A DNA stretch of 28,200 bases, from positions 1 through 28,200 of the forward strand of contig JABIQF010000146.1 in NCBI GenBank assembly GCA_018668095.1, read 5' to 3'. The notes under the pieces were generated by a model. It did not search any database and was not told the origin of the DNA. It saw nothing but the letters and a program-made list of their open reading frames with translations. The position numbers and the translations under genes were made by a program. This DNA is from Cellvibrionales bacterium (GTDB taxonomy: Bacteria > Pseudomonadota > Gammaproteobacteria > Pseudomonadales > UBA7434). Shown here one piece after another: positions 15,076 to 23,676 of this stretch (positions are counted from its first letter, which is position 1; every line of letters starts with the position of its first letter).

Positions 15076-15795
15076 TTATTTTGCTAATGCTGCTTTTTGC
15101 AATTCAACTAATTCACTAATGCCTGATTCTGCTAAGGCCAGCATGGATGATAATTCCTGCTGTGAAAATGGCGCCTCTTCGGCCGTGCCTTGTATCTCAA
15201 TAAACTTCCCTTGTTCTGTCATCACAACATTCATATCAGTTTCGGCATTAGAATCTTCGGGATAGTCCAAGTCTAAAATCGCTTCACCTTTATAAACGCC
15301 AACTGAGATAGCTGCAATCATCGACACTAATGGTGATTCTTTTAACCAGCCTTTTGCTTGCATAAAACTAAAGGCATCGACTAAGGCAACGCAGGCACCC
15401 GATATTGACGCTGTTCGTGTTCCGCCATCGGCTTGAAGCACATCGCAGTCAATGATAATCGTGTATTCGCCCATGGCAGTAAGATCAACAGCTGATCGAA
15501 GAGAGCGTCCGATTAAACGTTGAATTTCAAGTGTGCGCCCACCTTGTTTACCACGAGCGGCTTCTCGATTCATTCGCTCATTGGTTGAGCGAGGAAGCAT
15601 CCCATATTCGGCAGTAATCCAGCCGCGGCCTTCACCTTTCATAAAGCGTGGAACACCTTGCGTTACCGAGGCTGTACACAGCACGCGCGTGTCACCAAAT
15701 TCAGCAATAACAGAGCCTTCGGCGTGTTTGGTTGCTTGGCGTGTAAAGGTAACTGAACGTAATTGATTGTTGCTACGGCCGCTAGGTCGATCCAT
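15076..15795 (-). CDS. rph: Ribonuclease PH
   Basis: Phosphate-dependent 3'-5' exoribonuclease that trims tRNA precursors, a hexameric ring enzyme. The 239 residues cover the whole family: MDRPSGRSNNQLRSVTFTRQ, then VIAEFGDTRVLCTASV, RGWITAEYGMLPRST, NREAARGKQGGRTLEIQRLI, VLQADGGTRTASISGA (catalytic and phosphate-binding region), and LDLDYPEDSNAETDMNVVMT. No truncation or frameshift, unlike the K-12 copy. It is divergent from yicC, the standard pair, and converges on crc. Confidence 0.97.
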   Translation of the reverse strand: MDRPSGRSNNQLRSVTFTRQATKHAEGSVIAEFGDTRVLCTASVTQGVPRFMKGEGRGWITAEYGMLPRSTNERMNREAARGKQGGRTLEIQRLIGRSLRSAVDLTAMGEYTIIIDCDVLQADGGTRTASISGACVALVDAFSFMQAKGWLKESPLVSMIAAISVGVYKGEAILDLDYPEDSNAETDMNVVMTEQGKFIEIQGTAEEAPFSQQELSSMLALAESGISELVELQKAALAK

Positions 15796-15925
15796 AAGAT
15801 AAAATCCTGAAAGTAAGAGCTGATAGAGTCATTGCTGCTTATAAACATTAATGACAGGTGGTTTGCTATTTTTTGTATTATACACTGGCAATAACTTTGC
15901 ACCATCGTCTAAATGTTCGGATAAA

Positions 15926-15982
15926 GGTACAATGTTGAAATACAGGTACAATGTTGAAATACAGCTACAAAGTTGAATATTG
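15926..15982 (+). repeat. 19-bp tandem repeat in the rph/yicC divergent spacer
   Basis: Two identical 19-base units, GGTACAATGTTGAAATACA (15926-15944 and 15945-15963), and a third degenerate copy (15964-15982). The spacer (15796-16090) has no gene. The array lies 130 bases from the rph start and 110 from yicC, so it could affect either promoter. Confidence 0.9.
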
Positions 15983-16090
15983 TAGAGTGTTAGTTCACTA
16001 ATACTCACCTTGATAATTTTTCAATTGGAATGAAATTGACTTAAAATTCTTGCAAATTTCTTGCTAGAACAATGGTGACTAAAAAGCCTT

Positions 16091-16975
16091 ATGACAAAAA
16101 AATCAAATTTAACTGCTAATAGCATGACCGCATTTGCGCGAGTGCAAGGTGATAACTCTCTGGGTACTTATGCATGGGAGTTGCGCAGTGTTAATCATCG
16201 CTATCTTGAAACGCAATTCAAATTGCCTGACAAATTAAAAGTGTTAGAGCCTGCATTGAGAGAGCGTATGCGAAATGCATTGGCGCGCGGTAAAGTTGAG
16301 TGCAACTTATATTTTAAAGCCAATGATTCCGAGCAAGGATTTATTGTCAATGAAGAAAAAGTAGCCGCATTAATGGCTGCCGCACAACAGCTGAATGAAA
16401 AAAAATCGGATATTGCGCCATTAAGCAGTTATGAAGTACTCCAGTGGCCGGGCGTATTACAAGCGATTGAATTAAATATAGAGGCCATAAGTGAAAGTTT
16501 GCTCGAAAGTTTTGATAATGCCTTATTGAAATTGGCCGAAGCGCGAAATGCTGAAGGTCAACGAATGACAGATGTTATTTGTGAGAAGCTTGATCAGGTT
16601 GATGATCTAACGAATCAAGTAAAGCTCAATATGCCGCAGATTTTAGCTGAACATCAAAAGCGTCTTGAAGAGCGGCTAGCGCAGCTAAGTGTTGATATTG
16701 ATCATGATCGATTAGCACAAGAAATCGTTATGTTGGCGCAGAAAGTCGATGTTGCAGAAGAGCTCGATCGATTGGTTGCGCACACGGCTGAGGTGCGAGA
16801 CACTTTGGCTAAAGATGAACCCTGTGGTCGACGTCTTGATTTTCTTATGCAAGAATTGAATCGAGAAGCTAATACCTTAGGGTCTAAATCTATTGCGACC
16901 GATAGTAGTCAAGGTGCAATCAATCTTAAAGTGCTGATTGAGCAAATGCGCGAGCAAGTGCAGAATATCGAATAA
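16091..16975 (+). CDS. yicC: YicC family endoribonuclease
   Basis: Member of the YicC/YloC family; E. coli YicC is reported to be an endoribonuclease affecting small RNAs. The 294-residue protein has SMTAFARVQGDNSLGTYAWE near the start, the conserved SVNHRYLETQFKLPD (about 34-48), basic LARGKVECNLYF, and the C-terminal block GRRLDFLMQELNREANTLGSKS (reported here in part) ending NLKVLIEQMREQVQNIE. Most relatives begin a few residues before SMTAFAR, so the first 10 residues are a small extension or the true start lies at 16124. gmk follows 57 bases on. Confidence 0.94.
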   Translation: MTKKSNLTANSMTAFARVQGDNSLGTYAWELRSVNHRYLETQFKLPDKLKVLEPALRERMRNALARGKVECNLYFKANDSEQGFIVNEEKVAALMAAAQQLNEKKSDIAPLSSYEVLQWPGVLQAIELNIEAISESLLESFDNALLKLAEARNAEGQRMTDVICEKLDQVDDLTNQVKLNMPQILAEHQKRLEERLAQLSVDIDHDRLAQEIVMLAQKVDVAEELDRLVAHTAEVRDTLAKDEPCGRRLDFLMQELNREANTLGSKSIATDSSQGAINLKVLIEQMREQVQNIE

Positions 16976-17032
16976 TAGTTTTATCGATTTAAAATAGCGT
17001 CCGAATTGAGTCATTATTCAGGTTTATAAAGT

Positions 17033-17671
17033 ATGAGTCCTGTTAGGGGTAATTTATTTACAGTGTCAGCGCCTTCGGGTGCAGGCAAAACGAGTCTGGT
17101 CAACGCTTTAGTGGCGACTGATGAGCGCTTGTGTGTGTCAGTTTCAAATACCACGCGAGCTATTCGCCCCGGAGAAACCGATGGGGTTAACTATCATTTT
17201 ACTGAAGCTGCTGTGTTTGAGCAGATGATCAACGATGGTAGCTTTCTTGAATATGCGACGGTTTTTGGCAATTCATATGGCACCTCAAAAATTTGGGTGA
17301 ATGAGCAATTAGAGCTTGGCTTTGATGTGATTCTTGAAATTGACTGGCAAGGTGCGTTGCAAGCGCATCAGTGGTTAATGGCCGAGCAAGGCAGTGCCGG
17401 TGTGGGCATATTTATTTTGCCTCCTTCTTTGGATGCGTTGCGATCGCGTTTAGAGGGTAGGGGCCAAGACGGCAGTGATATTATTGATGGCCGTATGGCA
17501 GCTGCAGTCGATGAAATGTCTCATTTTGAACAGACCGACTATCTCATTATTAATGATGATTTTGATATTGCATTGGCCGACCTAAAAGCCGTGATTTTGG
17601 CCACAAGGCTACGTTTAAGCCAGCAACAACGTCAATTTCAGCCTTTGTTGGCATCATTATTGGCCGATTAG
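17033..17671 (+). CDS. gmk: Guanylate kinase
   Basis: Converts GMP and ATP to GDP and ADP, needed for GTP, dGTP and ppGpp supply. The 212-residue protein has the P-loop APSGAGKT (13-20), the GMP-binding segment SVSNTTRAIRPGETDGVNYH (most relatives read SHTTR or SSTTR), EYATVFGNSYGTSK, ILEIDWQGALQ, and the lid with RLEGRGQDG. It precedes rpoZ and spoT as in E. coli. The functional link is direct: gmk makes the nucleotide that SpoT regulates. Confidence 0.97.
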   Translation: MSPVRGNLFTVSAPSGAGKTSLVNALVATDERLCVSVSNTTRAIRPGETDGVNYHFTEAAVFEQMINDGSFLEYATVFGNSYGTSKIWVNEQLELGFDVILEIDWQGALQAHQWLMAEQGSAGVGIFILPPSLDALRSRLEGRGQDGSDIIDGRMAAAVDEMSHFEQTDYLIINDDFDIALADLKAVILATRLRLSQQQRQFQPLLASLLAD

Positions 17672-17718
17672 GCGTTTATATGAGCAGTTTCGTGCTCGCA
17701 AACTGAGGCAAATTTGCT

Positions 17719-17732
17719 TATACTGCGCGGCC
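17719..17732 (+). promoter_or_regulatory. Candidate -10 plus GC-rich discriminator before rpoZ-spoT
   Basis: TATACT (17719-17724) followed by GCGCGGCC, about 120 bases before the rpoZ ATG. The -35 region is poor. GC-rich discriminators are typical of promoters repressed by ppGpp and DksA, which would be apt ahead of spoT; that is inference. Confidence 0.4.
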
Positions 17733-17852
17733 ATTTTGGCGGCTAGTCATGTTGTTAAGACACATTACGCCAATGGCTTATAAGTAAAATCGGGCAGATT
17801 TAACCCAGACATCATTCCATGTCGATATCCACATAATAGGCGAACTAATATT

Positions 17853-18104
17853 ATGGCTAGAATTACTGTAGAAGATTGTTTAGATCACGTTGAAAACCGT
17901 TTTGAACTCGTGATGGTAGCTAGCAAGCGCGCTCGTCAAATTGCGACTCAAGGCAAAGACCCAATGGTTGATGTCTCTGACGATAAGCCACCAGTTATCG
18001 CGCTTCGCGAAATCGAGAAAGGCTTGATCGATCCTAAAAATATGGACGTCGAAGAAGAAGTTGATGATCTAACAGAAGAGCTTGCCGCTGAATTCGGTAT
18101 CTAA
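17853..18104 (+). CDS. rpoZ: RNA polymerase omega subunit
   Basis: Small RNA polymerase subunit that helps fold the beta-prime subunit and forms part of a ppGpp-binding site. The 83 residues start MARITVEDCLDHVENRFELV, with the conserved ASKRARQIATQGKDP and KPPVIALREIEKGLI, and an acidic C-terminus. spoT follows 64 bases on, the usual rpoZ-spoT pairing. Confidence 0.97.
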   Translation: MARITVEDCLDHVENRFELVMVASKRARQIATQGKDPMVDVSDDKPPVIALREIEKGLIDPKNMDVEEEVDDLTEELAAEFGI

Positions 18105-18168
18105 AATAAATTTTTAAATTGTAACAGTTCCTCTACCAAAACCGCCGGCCACAGATTATATTGTGGTC

Positions 18169-20304
18169 ATGGCGGATACAATTAACGATCTCACCCAAAA
18201 GCTTGATGCTTACCTCAACGATGACCAGATAGATTTGGTGCGTCGCGCTTACTTGTGTGCGGAAAAAGCCCATAGTGGACAGACCCGACGTTCGGGCGAA
18301 CCCTATGTGACACACCCATTAGCGGTTGCTCATATTCTTGCTGATATGCATATGGATCATCAAAGCTTAGCGGCGGCGATGCTTCATGATGTGATAGAAG
18401 ATACTGAAGTCGATAAGATCGAGATAGTCGAGCAGTTTGGTTCGACGGTTGCAGAGCTCGTTGATGGCGTGAGTAAGCTCACGCAATTTGAATTTCAAAC
18501 ACAGGCCGAAAAACAGGCCGAGAACTTTCAAAAAATGGCGATGGCCATGGCGCGTGATTTACGCGTTATTCTGGTTAAGCTCGCCGATCGTCTTCATAAC
18601 ATGCGAACCTTAGATGTACTGGGTGCTGAAAAGCGCCGCCGCATTGCCGTTGAAACATTAGAAATTTATGCGCCGATTGCTAATCGACTAGGTATGAATG
18701 AAGTACGCATAGAATTCGAAGACCTAGGGTTTGGCACTTTATATCCGATGCGCGCTAAGCGGATACAAGCCGCGATTGAAGCGACTCGAGGGCACCGCAA
18801 AGAGCTAGTCACGAATATTGAAACCCAAGTAGGCGAGCAGTTATTAAAAGACGGTATTTCTGCGACGGTGATTGGTCGTGAAAAGCATCTTTATAGCATC
18901 TATCAAAAAATGCGTAGTAAGAGTCGTTCATTTACTGAAATTATGGATGTGTTCGCCTTTAGAATTATTGTCGACTCCCCTGATGATTGCTATCGCACAC
19001 TCGGCTCCATTCATAGCTTATACAAACCGCGGCCAGGTCATTTTAAAGATTATATTGCCATCCCTAAAGCCAATGGTTATCAATCATTGCATACCGTCTT
19101 ATTTGGTATGCACGGCGTGCCTATCGAAATCCAAATTCGTACTAAAGATATGGAGCAAATGGCCAACAACGGCATTGCCGCACATTGGTTGTATAAAGCG
19201 AATAATCAAGATGCATCGGTAGGTAGTCATGCGCGTGCGCGTCAGTGGGTGCAGGGATTACTTGAGCTACAGCAAAATGCAGGTAATTCATTAGAATTTA
19301 TTGAAAATGTGAAAATCGATTTATTCCCCGAAGAGGTTTATGTCTTTACGCCTAAGGGAAAAATTATGGAATTGCCATTGGGTTCGACGGCGATTGATTT
19401 TGCTTATGCAGTGCATACCGATATTGGTAATAGCTGTGTCGGGTGTCGTATTAATCGACGTCTCGCTGCGCTCTCGCAACCGCTGCAAAGTGGTCAGACC
19501 ATTGAAATTATAACTGCGCCAGGTGCGAACCCTAATCCAAGCTGGTTAGATATTATTGCGACCAGTCGCGCGCGCAGTCAAATTCGTCATTATCTCAAGC
19601 ATCTAAAGAGCGGTGAATCGATTGAGTTAGGTGAGCGCTTATTAAATAAATCATTGGTGACGTTTAATAGTAGTCTTGACGATATTACCGATAAGCAACA
19701 AGCGGCATTAGTGAAAAAATCAGGTGCTTCGAATTTTGAAGAGATACTCGAAGAGGTGGGCTTAGGTAATCGAGTAGCTTATCTCACTGCGCGCCAACTG
19801 CTCGATATTCACGAAAGCGACGCCGGCAATAATATGGTGATCGGTAATCGTGAGAAGCCATTAGTGATTGCTGGCACCGAAGGCATGATGATTAACTTTG
19901 CCAAGTGTTGTAATCCAATACCGGGCGATGATATTGGCGGACACATTACAGCGGGTCGTGGCGTTGTCGTACATTTAGCCGATTGCCGTAACTACCATGA
20001 GATTCAAGAAAAAGATAAAGAAGGGCGAAGCGTTACACTTCGCTGGCACGATAACGCCGAAGGCGAATACCGAGTTGAGCTAAAAGTAGAAGTTGAGCAG
20101 CAACGCGGCATCATTGCATCGTTAGCTAATAAAGTGAATAGTCTTGATGGCAGTATTGAATCGATAAAAGTTGAAGAGCGTGATTCAAAATCGAGCATTA
20201 TTCATATTTTCCTTGCTGTGAGTAATCGCATTCACCTTGCAAGAATTATTCGAAGAATACGTGTACTGAAATCGGTTGTTAAAGTTGTACGCGTTAAACG
20301 TTAA
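18169..20304 (+). CDS. spoT: SpoT, bifunctional (p)ppGpp synthetase/hydrolase
   Basis: Makes and breaks the stringent-response alarmone. The 711-residue protein has, in order, an HD hydrolase domain (about 20-180; HDVIED with His73/Asp74, LADRLHNMRT), a RelA/SpoT synthetase domain (about 230-345; FAFRIIV, KPRPGHFKDYIAIPKANGYQ, EIQIRT), a TGS domain (about 388-450; VYVFTPKGKIMELPLGSTA), a conserved Cys/His segment (MINFAKCCNPIPGDDIGG), and an ACT domain over the last 75 residues. The hydrolase motif is intact, so it is SpoT, not RelA. ATG at 18169 gives MADTINDLTQ; GTG at 18163 is in frame but adds only two residues. Neither has a clear Shine-Dalgarno site. Confidence 0.97.
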   Translation: MADTINDLTQKLDAYLNDDQIDLVRRAYLCAEKAHSGQTRRSGEPYVTHPLAVAHILADMHMDHQSLAAAMLHDVIEDTEVDKIEIVEQFGSTVAELVDGVSKLTQFEFQTQAEKQAENFQKMAMAMARDLRVILVKLADRLHNMRTLDVLGAEKRRRIAVETLEIYAPIANRLGMNEVRIEFEDLGFGTLYPMRAKRIQAAIEATRGHRKELVTNIETQVGEQLLKDGISATVIGREKHLYSIYQKMRSKSRSFTEIMDVFAFRIIVDSPDDCYRTLGSIHSLYKPRPGHFKDYIAIPKANGYQSLHTVLFGMHGVPIEIQIRTKDMEQMANNGIAAHWLYKANNQDASVGSHARARQWVQGLLELQQNAGNSLEFIENVKIDLFPEEVYVFTPKGKIMELPLGSTAIDFAYAVHTDIGNSCVGCRINRRLAALSQPLQSGQTIEIITAPGANPNPSWLDIIATSRARSQIRHYLKHLKSGESIELGERLLNKSLVTFNSSLDDITDKQQAALVKKSGASNFEEILEEVGLGNRVAYLTARQLLDIHESDAGNNMVIGNREKPLVIAGTEGMMINFAKCCNPIPGDDIGGHITAGRGVVVHLADCRNYHEIQEKDKEGRSVTLRWHDNAEGEYRVELKVEVEQQRGIIASLANKVNSLDGSIESIKVEERDSKSSIIHIFLAVSNRIHLARIIRRIRVLKSVVKVVRVKR

Positions 20305-20336
20305 AGTGTGAAAGGCAGAGGCAGTGGGTAGCATTT

Positions 20337-20726
20337 ATGACGAATAAAATAATTGTTAGTACTGACCAAGCGCCGGCAGCTATTGGACCTTATTCTCAGG
20401 CGGTTCGCGTAGACAACACGGTTTATCTATCGGGACAAATTCCTTTAGTACCATCAACCATGTTGCTATGTGATGGCGGTATTGCTGAGCAAGCGACACA
20501 GGTATTTACTAATCTTACAGCCGTTGCAAATGCTGCTGGTGGCACACTCAATGATAGTGTGAAACTTAATATATCAATGACGGACCTGTCCGGTTTTGAA
20601 CAAGTCAATAATGTGATGCAACAGTTTTTATCTTCACCGTTTCCCGCTAGAGCATGCGTACAAGTTGCTGCTCTTCCTAAAGGTGCTTTGATAGAAGTTG
20701 AAGCAATATTGCATCTTTCAGAATAA
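20337..20726 (+). CDS. ridA: RidA family 2-iminobutanoate/2-iminopropanoate deaminase
   Basis: Hydrolyses reactive enamine/imine intermediates formed by PLP enzymes such as threonine dehydratase, protecting the cell from their damage. The 129-residue protein has PAAIGPYSQAV, VYLSGQIPL and the signature PARACVQVAALPKGALIEVE with substrate-binding Arg105 and Glu120. It follows spoT by 32 bases; spoT-ridA is a common order in gammaproteobacteria. Confidence 0.95.
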   Translation: MTNKIIVSTDQAPAAIGPYSQAVRVDNTVYLSGQIPLVPSTMLLCDGGIAEQATQVFTNLTAVANAAGGTLNDSVKLNISMTDLSGFEQVNNVMQQFLSSPFPARACVQVAALPKGALIEVEAILHLSE

Positions 20727-20748
20727 TTATTTTAAAAACGTTGCTCGG

Positions 20749-20813
20749 CTATGTATTTAAGGTATGTAGTTAAGCTATGTAGTTAAGCTATGTAGTTCAA
20801 CAATGCAGTTGAT
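20749..20813 (+). repeat. Five-copy 13-bp tandem repeat after ridA
   Basis: Units of 13 bases starting at 20749, 20762, 20775, 20788 and 20801. The centre is CTATGTAGTTAAG and the outer copies are more diverged. It shares TAGTTAAG with the array after slmA. Confidence 0.85.
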
Positions 20814-20857
20814 AAAAACGCTAACTTAAAAACAGCAATTTAAACAGTCATTAAAAC

Positions 20858-20881
20858 ATCAACGAAAAAATCAACGAAAAG
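20858..20881 (+). repeat. 12-bp direct repeat before the CPXCG gene
   Basis: ATCAACGAAAAA (20858-20869) and ATCAACGAAAAG (20870-20881), adjacent, ending 23 bases before the start of the next gene, so they cover its leader. Confidence 0.75.
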
Positions 20882-20904
20882 ACACTAGCGGTCATTAAAT
20901 TATC

Positions 20905-21111
20905 ATGGTATTTCTAGAAGAACGCACTATCAGCTGTCCCTATTGCGGCGAGTCAATCGACATTCTTATTGAGCCCGTTGAAGAAATCCAAGACGAAGAT
21001 GCAGCGCAATATATTGAAGACTGTCAAGTTTGCTGCCGCCCCATACAATTCAAAATGACGACAGACTTTAATGGTGAAGCTAGCCTTGAAGTGTTTCATG
21101 AAAATGAATAA
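20905..21111 (+). CDS. CPXCG motif-containing cysteine-rich protein
   Basis: Small acidic protein of 68 residues found in many gammaproteobacteria; molecular role unknown. Two cysteine pairs, CPYCGE (about 11-16) and CQVCCRP (about 40-46), should bind one zinc ion. The rest is rich in Glu and Asp. There is no clear Shine-Dalgarno site in the AT-rich leader, but the conserved family length supports the ATG at 20905. It converges on tonB with 16 bases between stops. Confidence 0.88.
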   Translation: MVFLEERTISCPYCGESIDILIEPVEEIQDEDAAQYIEDCQVCCRPIQFKMTTDFNGEASLEVFHENE

Positions 21112-21127
21112 TGATTGCGGATTGAGT

Positions 21128-22018
21128 TTATTCAGCTTTCGCTGTTAGTCGATTTTTTCTAAACTGCCAAGTACGAATCACATCAATACGATCGTATTTG
21201 TTAGCTAATGATTTTGGAAAGGGGTCAAAGGGTGAGGCTAGCCGAATACTTTCAATGGCTGCGCGATCCAATATTTCTGAATTTGATGAAGAAAGAACAG
21301 CAATTTCTTCAACCACGCCATTCGATTTTAATTTCACTAATAATCGCACATCACCGTATAGACCATTGTTTCTGGCGAGCTGGGGATAATGGCGATTGCC
21401 AACGCTTTCTACACGATCACGCCACTGATGAACATAGTTAGCATCGTCGGCTTCGATGGTTGATGCCGAGCTTAACGTTAACACCCTTGGTTTTCTTGTA
21501 AACTGTTGTTGTTTGTCTGCGAGTCGCGCTTCAAGGCTGGCAATTTTTTGGCTCAACTCTGTCAATGTTTTTTCTTCATTGTCGTCTTCGCTAATGCTCG
21601 TTTCATCAATGGGTGGCGCCTTATCTTGAAACAAGCTTCGTTCCGCATTGCCTGTTGTTGTAATAATGCGAAGCTTAATGATTGGTTGCTCATCGTGTTT
21701 AACTGCTAGTGACGAAATTTCTGTGATAGGGGTAACAGGATTAATAGCGGCGTCATTAAAGGCTGATTGATAGAGCGTGGTCAGCTCTTGATTTTTTTCA
21801 ACGTCGCCACTGCCCAGCTGATTACTTTGAGCAACAAAGCTGGCATCTTCTGGTTTTGTATCGCTTTGATGGTATGACAGCGTCACTTCCATTTGCGGCG
21901 CGATATGGGCTTTGCTTTCTGCATTAAAAGCCAACCAAAATAAAACCACCATATGAATAGCGAGTGCTATGGCAACGGTGTAGCTGAGTCGATAATTTTG
22001 GCCAGGGCTGTAACTCAT
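21128..22018 (-). CDS. tonB: TonB family energy transducer (TonB3-like)
   Basis: Inner-membrane protein that transmits proton-motive energy to outer-membrane receptors. The 296 residues contain one membrane segment (about 11-31, VAIALAIHMVVLFWLAF), a long periplasmic stretch with a probable coiled coil (TLTELSQKIASLEARLADKQ) in place of the usual proline-rich spacer, and the TonB C-terminal domain with NRHYPQLARNNGLYGDVRLL and a final WQF. In P. aeruginosa the same position, beside gshB and pilG, holds tonB3, reported to affect twitching motility and pilus assembly. No exbB or exbD is nearby. gshB lies 41 bases upstream on the same strand, so they may be co-transcribed. Confidence 0.88.
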   Translation of the reverse strand: MSYSPGQNYRLSYTVAIALAIHMVVLFWLAFNAESKAHIAPQMEVTLSYHQSDTKPEDASFVAQSNQLGSGDVEKNQELTTLYQSAFNDAAINPVTPITEISSLAVKHDEQPIIKLRIITTTGNAERSLFQDKAPPIDETSISEDDNEEKTLTELSQKIASLEARLADKQQQFTRKPRVLTLSSASTIEADDANYVHQWRDRVESVGNRHYPQLARNNGLYGDVRLLVKLKSNGVVEEIAVLSSSNSEILDRAAIESIRLASPFDPFPKSLANKYDRIDVIRTWQFRKNRLTAKAE

Positions 22019-22059
22019 TTCATTATTAAGTGATTCTTGGTTAAAGTGTTTAGAATATA

Positions 22060-23022
22060 TTATTCATTGCTTTTGGCATGTAATTTCTCATTGATGCAAT
22101 CCATTAATTGTCCGGCAATATTTAAATCACATTGCTTATCCAGTTCACGAATACACGTCGGGCTGGTGACATTAATTTCGGTGAGGTAATCACCTATGAC
22201 ATCAATACCGACAAAAAGTAAGCCTTTTGCTCGCAGAGTAGGAGCAACTTGTTCACATATCCAATAATCCCGTTCAGTTAAGGGCTGTGCCTCACCGCGG
22301 CCACCTGCAGCAAGGTTTCCTCGAGTCTCACCTGCAGCAGGTATTCTCGCTAATGCAAAAGGGACGGGTACACCATCAATAAGCAGTATGCGTTTATCGC
22401 CCTGAGTTATTTCAGGGATATACCGTTGCGCCATAAGGCTTTGGGTTCCATGCTGAGTCAGTGTTTCAATAATGACACTTAGATTAGGATCATTAGGTTT
22501 GACACGAAAAATGGAGGCGCCGCCCATGCCATCGAGTGGTTTTAAAATGATATCACTATGATCTTTATGGAAGCTGCGAATACGTTCTGCATTGGCGGTA
22601 ATTAAGACGGGTGGGCAGCATTGCGGAAAATCTGTTGCGAATACTTTTTCATTGCAGTCACGCAAACTTTGAGGCTTGTTGACAACCAACGTACCGAGTT
22701 TTTCAGCAGATTCTAAGATGAAAGTGGAATAAAGAAATTGGCTATCAAAAGGAGGATCTTTTCGCATTAAAATCACATCAAGATCACCTAACGGTATTAA
22801 GGTTGGATCTGACAGTGTGAACCAGTTCTCTTCGCTATCGGTAACGGTTAAAGGCTGCCCATAACCTTGGGCTATGCCGTTATCGATTAAGAGGTTTTCT
22901 TGTAGAAAATAGTGTAATTCCCAGCCTCTTTCTTGCGCTGCTAGCAGCATGGCTAGCGAGCTATCTTTGTAAGGTTTAATGGAATCGATAGGATCCATCA
23001 CAATGCCCAATTTAATACTCAT
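22060..23022 (-). CDS. gshB: Glutathione synthetase
   Basis: Joins gamma-glutamylcysteine and glycine using ATP, the last step of glutathione synthesis. The 320-residue protein is an ATP-grasp enzyme: LGIVMDPIDSIKPYKDSSLA at the start, MRKDPPFDSQFLYST (about 86-100), ILKPLDGMGGASIFRV (about 176-191), GDKRILLIDGVPVPFALARI, GNLAAGGRGEAQPLT and ITEINVTSPTC-type metal-binding end (EINVTSPTCIREL). All expected blocks are present. Divergent from pilG; the 231-base spacer between them has no gene. It opposes ggt functionally, which degrades glutathione. Confidence 0.97.
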   Translation of the reverse strand: MSIKLGIVMDPIDSIKPYKDSSLAMLLAAQERGWELHYFLQENLLIDNGIAQGYGQPLTVTDSEENWFTLSDPTLIPLGDLDVILMRKDPPFDSQFLYSTFILESAEKLGTLVVNKPQSLRDCNEKVFATDFPQCCPPVLITANAERIRSFHKDHSDIILKPLDGMGGASIFRVKPNDPNLSVIIETLTQHGTQSLMAQRYIPEITQGDKRILLIDGVPVPFALARIPAAGETRGNLAAGGRGEAQPLTERDYWICEQVAPTLRAKGLLFVGIDVIGDYLTEINVTSPTCIRELDKQCDLNIAGQLMDCINEKLHAKSNE

Positions 23023-23253
23023 AATGATACCTGCCTCTATATTTTGTTAATTGCTTCTAATGATCAGCATGCAATTAATGTCGTTCACTGTATTTCTTAA
23101 AGACATTGGTCTATAGCTTTAAAAGTAAACAATTTATTGGCGTCTGTCACTGACGGCAATAGTAGATTTATTTCTGAAATATACCTAGTTAAATCGGCAA
23201 CTCAGCGTTGTTCATCTTAACGTCATTTGTTGTAACCCGGAGGCCGAATCGAT

Positions 23254-23673
23254 ATGGATTCGCAAAACAAAAGTTTAAAAATAATGGTTGTTGATGATAG
23301 CAAGACTATACGTCGAACAGCAGAGACATTATTGCAAAGAGAAGGATTTAATGTCATCACTGCAGAAGACGGATTTGAGGCGCTGGCAAAGATAGCTAAC
23401 CAAAAGCCCGATTTGATATTCGTCGATATTATGATGCCACGATTAGACGGTTATCAGACATGTGCATTAATTAAGAATAATGCCCACTTTAAATCGACGC
23501 CAGTCATTATGTTATCGAGCAAAGATGGCTTATTTGACAAGGCAAAAGGACGAATTGTTGGTTCAGACCAATACGTAACAAAGCCTTTCAGCAAAGTTGA
23601 ATTACTTGAGGCGGTCGAAAATCATTGCCAAATAGGTGGATCAGACGATTCTGCTTCGGCTCAGGCATCTTAA
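23254..23673 (+). CDS. pilG: PilG, CheY-like response regulator of the Pil-Chp system
   Basis: Single-domain receiver that controls type IV pilus extension, twitching and surface-sensing cAMP signalling in Pseudomonas. The 139 residues show the acidic pocket DD (14-15), phosphorylation site Asp58 in FVDIMMPRLDGYQ, and the Lys of TKPFSK. The text IKNNAHFKSTPVIMLSSKDG is nearly that of P. aeruginosa PilG, so it can be told from PilH. A good CGGAGG ribosome site precedes it. First gene of the operon pilG-pilH-pilI-pilJ-chpA. Confidence 0.96.
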   Translation: MDSQNKSLKIMVVDDSKTIRRTAETLLQREGFNVITAEDGFEALAKIANQKPDLIFVDIMMPRLDGYQTCALIKNNAHFKSTPVIMLSSKDGLFDKAKGRIVGSDQYVTKPFSKVELLEAVENHCQIGGSDDSASAQAS

Positions 23674-23676
23674 ATT

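Noticed and set aside
15926..15982. CRISPR-like array
   Set aside because: Units are directly adjacent without spacers and no cas genes are present; it is a simple tandem repeat.
18872..19222. 116-codon plus-strand frame inside spoT
   Set aside because: Out-of-frame shadow of the conserved SpoT synthetase domain.
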